Positions 6,744-13,800 of a DNA stretch of 15,891 nt are shown piece after piece; the stretch's first letter is position 1; the number at the start of each line of letters is the position of its first letter. Position numbers and translations under genes: made by a program. Origin of the DNA: an uncultured Eubacterium sp. (GTDB lineage: Bacteria > Bacillota > Clostridia > Peptostreptococcales > Anaerovoracaceae); assembly GCA_937966095.1 (NCBI GenBank), contig CALCKF010000015.1, positions 1 to 15,891 on the forward strand, written 5' to 3'. Below the pieces are notes generated by a model. The model was given only the letters and a program-made list of their open reading frames with translations. It did no database searches and had not been told where the DNA came from.

Positions 6744-6796
6744 ATAATATCACAGATATCCAGGTCTGACATCGCCCATTCAAAAGGACAAAATGG
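6744..6796 (-). promoter_or_regulatory. Promoter block A with inverted-repeat operator, upstream of the 397-aa gene
   Basis: On the minus strand an inverted repeat CCATT/AATGG (arms 6792-6796 and 6776-6780) is followed by CGATG, a weak -35 TGTCAG (6766-6771), a 16-bp spacer and a -10 TATTAT (6744-6749). The layout aligns without gaps to the block upstream of the 1565-aa gene (15637-15690). A poor -35 with an adjacent palindrome is typical of activator-dependent promoters. Confidence 0.6.
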
Positions 6797-6941
6797 ATAA
6801 TATCATAGAGTCATACTTGCTGTAATATTTCATCCGATCAGTCAATCCCTCTAATTATCGGTATTTCACAGACAGTCATATATATTCGGAGATGCGAACA
6901 CTTATATATTCTTTCCATGAATTGCTAATATTAAATGATAC

Positions 6942-7142
6942 TCACAAAGCGACTTTTCTAATCAGGTCGGGCGTAACATCTTTATCTTCCGGTATCTTCA
7001 CTGGCGCATTAAGTTCAAAGCTTTATCCCAGCAGTATCTCGCTGCCTGCTTCAAGTGCCGCTGTAACTTCTTCCTCTGTGTTCACTGCCTTCGCCGCACT
7101 CTGCGCGAATGCCGTCGCCGGAAGCATGGTAATGACCATCTT
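6942..7142 (-). pseudogene. Decayed N-terminus of a secreted surface protein
   Basis: The minus strand reads KMVITMLPATAFAQSA, the hydrophobic core and cleavage site of a clostridial signal peptide whose basic start is missing. It continues VNTEEEVTAALEAGSEILLG, then a TAA at 7023-7025, then FELNAPVKIPEDKDVTPDL in the same frame until TGA at 6942. The 'ALEAG..I.LG...L..P..IP..K.VT.DL' pattern is that of surface proteins whose first beta-helix rung reads 'IPAGKTVTLDLNG'. Loss of the start, one nonsense codon and loss of the rest mark it as a remnant. The rest of 6797-7292 holds no other gene that I can support. Confidence 0.6.
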
Positions 7143-7292
7143 GAAATAATTCACATTAGACAGTTCACCGTACCGGCATCCTGTGATATATGGTGATACA
7201 TAAAATATTTTTTTCTCCGGAATCAACTTTTATATGATGTTTAATCAACTTTGCTTTACCTTAATATGCATGATTCGTATGAGAAATTTTAT

Positions 7293-7321
7293 AAAAAAGA
7301 TGACTCACTTATTGTGAGTCA
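7293..7321 (-). terminator. Rho-independent terminator of the 797-aa gene
   Basis: Read on the minus strand, the stem TGACTCAC/GTGAGTCA (7301-7308 with 7314-7321) has a 5-nt loop and is followed by TCTTTTTTAT. It is a textbook terminator 64 nt past the stop codon at 7385. Confidence 0.9.
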
Positions 7322-7337
7322 CCCCAATTAACTTTTT

Positions 7338-7388
7338 ATAACCTACGCCCTGTGGTTTTGTTCCATAGGACGCATTGTTATAGGTTAT
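7338..7388 (-). repeat. Long imperfect hairpin overlapping the stop codon of the 797-aa gene
   Basis: The arms ATAACCTA (7338-7345) and TAGGTTAT (7381-7388) pair. Inside them CGCCCTGTGG (7346-7355) pairs with CCATAGGACG (7363-7372) through G-T wobbles, leaving a 6-8-nt bulge on one side. The stop codon lies in one arm. It may protect the mRNA 3' end or slow ribosomes at the stop; it could also be the trace of a small inverted-repeat insertion. Confidence 0.5.
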
Positions 7389-9778
7389 TTACTGTATTTT
7401 CTCTTGCGGCTGTAAAGGATGGTGCCGGTCATAGCAGTACCCGCAGCCAGCATAACCGCAAACCAAATCGCTATATTGCTGTCGTCTCCGGTTGCAGCGG
7501 AAGTGGTATCTCCGGTTGCCGGGATTTCAACCGCCGCTTTCGCATACCCGCAGACGGTGCATTCCTCGTGCTTGGACCCTGCCTCGGTTGCGGTTGCCTC
7601 TTTATCGATTACCCACTCAAAAGTATGTGCAGCCTCGTTCAGCTTCTCTCCGCACTCACAGGTATTCCAATGGTTGGTTGTATCGGAATGCCAACCCGTT
7701 CCATCGATGGTATGTTTTGTCAGCTTCGGTATCACCGTATCTTGAAGGGTAATCCCCTGCGTACCGGCTTCATCGCTGAAATACTTATCACAGTCGTTGC
7801 AGTACCAGTATTTCTTATTGCCTTCCGTCATATGGGTAGCGGCTTTGGCTTCCGTTTTCACAAGATTTGTGTGGTTGGAAGCGTTGATTTCACCGTATTC
7901 CTCGCCACAGACGTCGCAGACCGCCTTTTCTGTGCAGGTAGCTGTGCCGCCGGTGTGTGCTGCTCTGTCAACTTCTGCTCCGCACTCACAGAGCTTCCAA
8001 TGCCCGTTTGCATCATGCTTCCATTCACCCTGTGCCACGCAGGTATGCTCACCGATCACAATCGTTGCTGCGGCAGAAGCAAGGACAGTACCATTTGCCT
8101 TTACACGGACTTCGTAAGTACCATTTACAAGTCCTGTTACTTCTGTACCCGTAATTTCTGTCCAGTCGGAAGCTGTGGACAGCCTGTACTCCATTGTGTT
8201 GCCAACATTTGTGATAGTACCGTCATTCTGGGCGGTAGTCGTGCAGTCTGTCTTGCCGATCCCCGCAGGAGCCGCCGCCTGTGTCACATCAATGATTTGT
8301 GCCGCAGAATCAGAAGTCGTTGTGCCGTCACCTTTTTTAACTACTCGAATATCCTTATCCGCTGTCACACCGGTGATATCCACCGTTGTGCCGGTAATGT
8401 CAGTCCAGCTTGCGCCGCCGTCTACGCTGTATTTCATTGTAGCATCAACATTAGACAGTGTGCCGCTGTTATCGCCCGTTGCAGTAAAGGTTCCGTTCGG
8501 CGTAGTTTCCTTTGACAGGACAGTCAATGAAATATCCTGAAATGCGCTGGCATAATCGGTCTTGTAATCTCTATTGCACTGCTCGGAAAACACTTTCAAA
8601 GTATAGGCTCCGACAGCAAGATCGGACGGAATATTGAGCGTCGCTGTACCATCTGCGCTGTTCTGAGCGATGTTACCGTAGTAGAGGACATTGCCGTTGC
8701 TGTCGCAGAGCAGGACGGAGACATATTCGTTTGTACCCGTCTGTGCGCCGGAGTAAGCAATCTGTACGCTTCCTCCCGCAGAAGCGGAAACACTCGGCTG
8801 ACCATTTACATCGGCAGAAAAGCCATCTTCTCTGTCTTTATCCCGAATTGTCAGCTTCCATGCATTCCCGTTATAGTCGGAAACTGCGGAAAGTGTACCC
8901 ACAGTGCCGGAAGATTTGCCGCCTTCAGCAGCTGAGGTGAAGAGTACGGATGACAGATCCAGATTAAAAGCTGGACGCACCGCAGCTGACTTATCGTTCA
9001 CCGGGTTGCCTTCGTAAACACCGCCGCCATCATCTTCGATAAACGCCGCCATCGAATTATCGACACCAGGAGAGCGCAGCCACCACCTGTCAGTTTCGCC
9101 GGCTCCATACATATAAGATCCTAATTTCCCGCCGGCTGCCACATAGTCTGTGTTGGTAGAGAAGCGGCTATTAGAGATTTTAGGGAAATATTCCTCTATA
9201 TTGTCTGTATCATTGATCGACAAAAGGAAGATGCGATCTAAGGTGTTATTGCCGCCCTCACCGTTTGTTCCATAGATCTCGTCTTCTATGTTATCGTAGT
9301 TGACAACCGTTGTTTCCACAATAGCGTTTTGCTCTTTGGCAGAAAAGGCTGTATCTAAGAAATTGCCCCCGGTATAATCGATACCTCTATCACCGCCTGT
9401 ATTCGATGCCGCATCGTAGCCGTTGAGCCAGGAGCGCATGGTGCTGGTTTCCCAGGTCACGTATTCCCTCTCTGTGTGATACTGGAACACGTCAAGATTC
9501 TGATCTGAAAGCAGGAACAGCTGTCCGCTTGCGTTGGACAGCACACGCCATTTGATAGGGTCGGTGTTATAGCCGCCGCTTTCGTTGCTGCTCTGCTTAT
9601 ATGTACCAAAATAAATATTGTCCGCCTGTTTGCCGCCGATATTTGCGGCAGTTCCGCTATCCACAAGCTGGATAGCCTTTCCTGTGTCTGATCCTGCCGC
9701 AAATGCCACTGTCGGCATTAGACCCACCACAAGGCAGACAGCAAGCAGTAAACTTAATACTCTCCTTTTTGGTTTCAT
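7385..9778 (-). CDS. Secreted DUF6273 surface protein with Cys-rich repeats and wall-sorting tail
   Basis: This 797-aa protein starts at ATG 9778 with GGAGGAG 8 nt upstream. The signal peptide covers about residues 1-28 (LLAVCLVVGLMPTVAFA). Residues about 54-275 match the DUF6273 layout, with IYFGTYKQ, IKWRVL, MRSWLNG, RWWLRSPG (231-238) and AAVRPAFNLDL (265-275). An Ig-like segment (about 295-425) and two short repeats of the 'ATMKYSVDGGASWTDITG' kind (about 425-575) follow. A Cys/His-rich region (about 580-745) has repeated CECG, CxxCG and HTGGTATC motifs, common in clostridial surface proteins. The tail is ATGDD, a membrane helix and SRKRKYSK; an IPATGD lies just before. Function is unknown; a surface ligand-binding role is inferred. 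It has its own strong promoter and terminator, unlike the shared-block genes beside it. Confidence 0.9.
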   Translation of the reverse strand: MKPKRRVLSLLLAVCLVVGLMPTVAFAAGSDTGKAIQLVDSGTAANIGGKQADNIYFGTYKQSSNESGGYNTDPIKWRVLSNASGQLFLLSDQNLDVFQYHTEREYVTWETSTMRSWLNGYDAASNTGGDRGIDYTGGNFLDTAFSAKEQNAIVETTVVNYDNIEDEIYGTNGEGGNNTLDRIFLLSINDTDNIEEYFPKISNSRFSTNTDYVAAGGKLGSYMYGAGETDRWWLRSPGVDNSMAAFIEDDGGGVYEGNPVNDKSAAVRPAFNLDLSSVLFTSAAEGGKSSGTVGTLSAVSDYNGNAWKLTIRDKDREDGFSADVNGQPSVSASAGGSVQIAYSGAQTGTNEYVSVLLCDSNGNVLYYGNIAQNSADGTATLNIPSDLAVGAYTLKVFSEQCNRDYKTDYASAFQDISLTVLSKETTPNGTFTATGDNSGTLSNVDATMKYSVDGGASWTDITGTTVDITGVTADKDIRVVKKGDGTTTSDSAAQIIDVTQAAAPAGIGKTDCTTTAQNDGTITNVGNTMEYRLSTASDWTEITGTEVTGLVNGTYEVRVKANGTVLASAAATIVIGEHTCVAQGEWKHDANGHWKLCECGAEVDRAAHTGGTATCTEKAVCDVCGEEYGEINASNHTNLVKTEAKAATHMTEGNKKYWYCNDCDKYFSDEAGTQGITLQDTVIPKLTKHTIDGTGWHSDTTNHWNTCECGEKLNEAAHTFEWVIDKEATATEAGSKHEECTVCGYAKAAVEIPATGDTTSAATGDDSNIAIWFAVMLAAGTAMTGTILYSRKRKYSK

Positions 9779-9949
9779 AGCTCTTTCTCCTCCATTTTAC
9801 TTTCTTTTACAAACAGCCTGACAGACCTCCGCGCTAAAGTGGCTTTCTAAAAAACATTTCAGCACAAAAAAAGTGCGCTACATCCATTCTAAAATCTGAG
9901 GTTTCAAACTCCTTATTAAATAATCATACAAAAAATAATTTTGTACTTC

Positions 9950-9979
9950 ATTATACCCCTCCCTCCTGCAGACTGTCAA
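9950..9979 (-). promoter_or_regulatory. Promoter of the 797-aa gene with a long leader
   Basis: On the minus strand TTGACA (9974-9979) and TATAAT (9950-9955) are separated by 18 bp. The leader would be about 165 nt. It contains a GCAC/GTGC hairpin with a poly-T loop, but I recognise no riboswitch. The sequence shows no relation to promoter blocks A and B. Confidence 0.75.
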
Positions 9980-10140
9980 CATTTTTTGTATCAATATACA
10001 ATTTTGGATTTAAAAAAATTAAAAGCTGGATGTTTCATCCCGCCTGCTGCTAACGAAGCTTTATCCAAGGTCTTTATCGTTACCTTCTTCAGCACACCCC
10101 GTCTTTATATCAGCTGAAATACACCTCCTTTCCGCCAACT

Positions 10141-10180
10141 GAAAAGCGCCTGAGGCTATAAAGCCATAAGCGCCCTTTTC
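10141..10180. terminator. Bulged hairpin downstream of the toxin remnant, possible bidirectional terminator
   Basis: GAAAAGCGC (10141-10149), GGCT (10154-10157), AGCC (10162-10165) and GCGCCCTTTTC (10170-10180) pair in nested fashion with a small bulge. CTTTTTATAA follows on the + strand. It lies just past the remnant toxin gene on the minus strand and was probably its terminator. Confidence 0.45.
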
Positions 10181-10194
10181 CTTTTTATAAAAAT

Positions 10195-10406
10195 CTATAA
10201 TCCCCTGATAATATTCATATAATCCTGTCTTTGATCTGCTGCTTATATGATCACTCCTTTTCTGTCTTCATTCACCTTGTAAAACACCATATCTTTTTGA
10301 GGATCAGTATACGGTATCCCTGTGTTTTTAATACAAGATATCTCGGTTCTACACCGGGATAAAGATCTCCAAAAGTTCTATTCTCGCTTTCATACGTTGG
10401 TATTCC
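10195..10406 (-). pseudogene. Wrecked RelE/ParE-type toxin gene
   Basis: Reading the minus strand from 10406 gives LYPGVEPRYL and GYRILILKK. A shift at the A5 run (complement of 10294-10298) moves into MVFYKVNEDRKGVII. After a TAA at 10243-10245 the same frame continues as AADQRQDYMNIIRGL and ends at TAG 10195. Joined, this is the C-terminal two thirds of a RelE/ParE toxin ('GYR.LI..YMVFYKV....V.I.....QRQDYM..L'). The N-terminus is missing. A frame just upstream (GDTVSLAYEEYQRMKARIELLE, positions about 10375-10440) could be leftover antitoxin, but it overlaps and is uncertain. One frameshift and one nonsense codon make it inactive. It abuts the 31-bp repeat at 10450-10480. The remainder of 9980-10194 shows no gene that I can support. 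Confidence 0.7.
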
Positions 10407-10449
10407 TCATATGCTAACGAAACCGTATCTCCTCGTCCGTTCAATTGGA

Positions 10450-10480
10450 AACAGGACGGTTGAGGATTTTGTTTTTTTGA
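10450..10480 (+). repeat. 31-bp repeat, copy 2 (element-end scar?)
   Basis: The match to 4741-4771 is 28 of 31 positions in the same orientation. A weak hairpin (CCTC..CCGT with ACGG..GAGG) surrounds it, as in copy 1, but no recombinase gene precedes it. The truncated toxin locus ends beside it. Confidence 0.75.
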
Positions 10481-10507
10481 ATATCACGATGTTTACCGAA
10501 AAACTCA

Positions 10508-10533
10508 AAGCGCAGCCTCATATGGCTGCGCTT
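10508..10533 (-). terminator. Terminator downstream of the 1565-aa gene region
   Basis: A perfect 10-bp stem AAGCGCAGCC/GGCTGCGCTT (10508-10517 with 10524-10533) has a 6-nt loop and is followed on the minus strand by TGAGTTTTTCGG. The same stem sequence forms the palindrome at 15826-15855, and a decayed version is at 5416-5438. Confidence 0.8.
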
Positions 10534-10544
10534 GCTTTATATTT

Positions 10545-10772
10545 TTATAACAGATATAACATGCTTCCATTCATATAATACACACTACCCTGTTCACCAT
10601 GATTATCAGGATCATTTTCACCATCTCCTGAAACACCCGGCACACCTGTCCCAATGATCTGTTCAGCTGAAGCTTCTATCTTTACATCCTCCTTGATCAA
10701 ACCGGCATTTATAACTGTAAACCCGGTTCTGTTATCATAAGTATAGTCATTTTGATATCCGGGCACTTTCAT
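10545..10772 (-). CDS. Possible small downstream protein (75 aa), unrecognised
   Basis: The frame starts at ATG 10772 (MKVPGYQNDYTYDNRTGF) and ends 11 nt before the terminator at 10533, 44 bp after the stop of the 1565-aa gene. Composition is protein-like, with an acidic Gly/Asp-rich stretch (VPGVSGDGENDPDNHGEQG). The frame is also open upstream into the big gene. No good Shine-Dalgarno sequence is at usual spacing; AAGGAAAG lies about 15 nt away. It may be a real small gene co-transcribed with the adhesin or a fragment of a former longer C-terminus. No family recognised. Confidence 0.3.
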   Translation of the reverse strand: MKVPGYQNDYTYDNRTGFTVINAGLIKEDVKIEASAEQIIGTGVPGVSGDGENDPDNHGEQGSVYYMNGSMLYLL

Positions 10773-10816
10773 ATCTGACAAAGAGACTTTCCTTCGTTTT
10801 CGCTGCAGTTCTGATA

Positions 10817-13800
10817 TTAAACTTTTTCCTTCCTCCGTCTTCTTATAACAAGTCCTGCCAATGCAGCAGCTGAACCCAGAAGGAGAAAGCCCCAAAGCAT
10901 CGGATCGAAGTTATCTCCGGTAGGAGTTCCTTTATCGTGTCCTTCACCTTTCGATCCCTCTTCTGACGGTGACATCTTATCAGGCTTCCAGTTGGCGGTA
11001 TAATGTTTGTCACCGCCGGAACCTTTAGTGATCATCACTTCCATTTCGGGATTATCGCCGTTGGAGCCGGTCCAGCCGATGAATACATAGCCTTCCCGTT
11101 CAGGAGCTGTCAGAGCAAAATCATCTGTCTCGGCAGTATAAACGACCGGGTTGGCGTTCCCTGCAGCAGATCCGCCTGCAAGGTCATATTCTATGACATA
11201 TTCCACCGGCTTCCAGATCACCTTGAACTCCTGATCTCCCCTTACCTTGTATTCGTGGCCCGGTATATATTTGTTTCCGTTTTCGTCTTCCCAAAATTCG
11301 AAAGTATAGTACTCTCTCGAAGGAGCATCAGGAATATAAATGGTGCTGTCATAATCCGCATTCACAGCAACAATATCCTTGCTGCCGTCATCCCACTTTC
11401 CACCATTCGGATCGAATTTCAGTGTCTTTTCCTCAGCTTTCCATTTGGCGGTATATTTCCGGTCATCATGGGAGCCTTTACTGATCGTGACTTTATCCTG
11501 AGGGTCCCCACTTATTCCTGTACCCGTCCATCCAAGGAATTCATAGCCAACGCGCTGAGGGTTGATGAGAGTGAAAGTTTCAGTGTTTATATTATATGTT
11601 GCCGGATTACCTTTAATCGCTCCGCCTTCAGTGCTATCCCTGTCTGCCGCTACAGTTCCTCCGGCAAGGTCGTAATCAATGGTGTACTCCGTTTCCTTCC
11701 ACTGGGCATATAATGTAAGTTCTGAATCATTTAGAGGATTGTCCGAGATAAATACTGCTTTATCAGAGTAGGATATACCGCTGCCATCTGCTCTGGTGTT
11801 CCAGCCGATGAAATCCCAGTAGTCCCTTTCAAATTTACATGGCGACAATGTTGTCTCACTGTCATAGAATGTTCCCTGCTGCAGCATTTCACCTTTTATT
11901 TCTTCACCGTCAGCATTATCATCAAAAACAATGAAGGTTGCTGCAGGTGTCCACTGAGCGTACAGATGAACCTGCCCATCGTTTTTTTCAGTAAGATTTA
12001 ATACACCTTGGGAATCAACATAATTAACGGCAGACCCCTTCCACTCAGATTCCGTCGTCCAGCCGGCGAATTTGTATCCGCGGCGCTCGAACTGATTGGC
12101 AAACAGCTTCTGTCCCTCACCGTATACCATATCCTGTATCACTGTCTGATCGCTGCCGCCGTCATTGTCATGGAATACAACCTGATAACGGTTAGGGGCA
12201 AAATGAGCTTCAATTACCATATCTCCGGTAATGGCAAATGTCTGTTCCGCTTCCGTCGGCTCCCATTCTAATCCGCTATCGCTTCCAAGGATCGTATATT
12301 GCTCAAAGTGATGGTCGGTTTCCGCCGTTGCAGACACCTTGATTTTCGTTCCCCGGATTAGTTTGTCTTCCGAGCCGACTTGCTCTCCATCTTCGTTTGT
12401 TACACTTAAAGTCCCGTTACCGTCGCATTCGGCGTCCACCGAATAATAGTCAAAATTGTATGCTCCAAAGCCTTCACTTATTTCTATAGATCTGTCCTCA
12501 ACATTATATGCCTGCATATCTTCATCATCAAATACGACTACATATATCCCATCAGGTATATTTTCTACGGTGTAAATACCCGGGCTTTCTTTCTTGAACT
12601 CCACATCGTATTCTATCTCGTTGTTCTCATAGTCTTTCAATGTGATCTTTATTGCAGCCCCGGCGTCAACAAACTCACCGCTGTCCGTTATGATGATCGT
12701 TGCACCGGTCTTTGTAAGCCAGTTGGCTTTAAGTGTTTTCCCTTCCAGACTGCCGTCCTCGTTCACTGTACAGAGATTCTTTATCTTGGCTTTATCCGGA
12801 AACTTTTCCTCAAAACCCTCTACGGTCCAGTAAGTGAATATACTGTTCTCATTCTGCAGTTTAAGCTGTTCAACGGAAATCAGCTGCGTAGGAGTGTCAT
12901 AATATATTCCCTGTTCTCCTATTTTCTGATCGTTCTGATCCACAAATGTCACATTATACGGCTTCGGATCCCACTGCGCGTACAGCCTGATGGTATTGCT
13001 ATCACTCTTCAGAAGCTCTTCCTTCGAAATCTCATTTATCAGATCCTTATCCGAAAAAGGTACTCTGTCCCTGCTCCAGCCTTTAAACTCCCACCCTGTC
13101 ATAGTCATATCACCTATCGTCCACGAGTCTGCGTCAGTATATTTTATTTCTATAGAATCCGGTATATCACCCTCAATCTCATTAGTTGCATTTCCCGGTT
13201 TATTTTTGTCCAATTCTATCGTATATTCATCGTACGCCCAGATTGCGTAAAGCTGCGTATCCTCTTTCACCTGGATTTTATCTCCCGGGTTGTATGCCAC
13301 CTCTGTTGATCCCTGTTCAGCGGCCCAGCCGACAAAGACGCGGTTATCCTTTGACGGAGTTTTCTCCGGGATCATTGCCGACGGCTCATCGTCGTACGTA
13401 TATACAGGATCCGGCATATCCTCGGCAGGACCGCCCTGATCTGTATCTATGAACGACAGCTTGTTGCGGGACATATCGATTGTTATATCTAGTGTCTCTG
13501 TAACAGGATCATCTCCCGTTTCATCAAATGTTTCCGAAGCTTTGAACGTATGACCGTATTCATCTTCTGCCGTGATGTCTATATCAAATTCGTTCTCAGG
13601 CACATAGATTGTCGCAATGCCTTCCGCATCGGTAGTCCCTTCCGTAAGACCCTTAAACCGCTCCTTATCCTTATCGGCATACTTGTTTGAGCTGGTTATA
13701 TCATAGCTGACCTTTGCACCCGACACATCCTTCCCGTCCTGATTTTGCACATGGACATTAAGCCTGTATCCCCAGTGAGGACACTCTGAAAGTCCGTAAT

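Noticed and set aside
7352..8515. A long + strand open frame (387 codons) opposite the 797-aa gene
   Set aside because: It is antisense to a gene with a signal peptide, known domain and sorting tail. Its product is Cys-rich and low in conserved pattern, as expected from the reverse strand of a Cys- and Gly-coding region.
9790..9950. The long leader of the 797-aa gene as a riboswitch
   Set aside because: Only one small hairpin is visible, and I find none of the conserved motifs of common riboswitch classes.
9991..10095. A 34-codon minus-strand frame (KKVTIKTLDKASLAAGGMKH) before the 797-aa promoter
   Set aside because: GTG start without a good ribosome site, and it ends just upstream of the promoter. 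Too short and unsupported, though it could be another gene fragment.
10413..10429. TAACGAAACCGTATC resembling the element's array sites
   Set aside because: It is an isolated copy inside the antitoxin-like remnant frame; a chance match is as likely.
11003..11713. A + strand open frame (236 codons) opposite the adhesin repeats
   Set aside because: It is antisense to well-supported B-type repeats and has no ribosome site or recognisable domain.
11000..13470. Repetitive appearance that might suggest a CRISPR or tandem DNA repeat
   Set aside because: The periodicity is at protein level (B-type repeats of 65-90 residues) with diverged DNA. There are no short identical repeats with uniform spacers.
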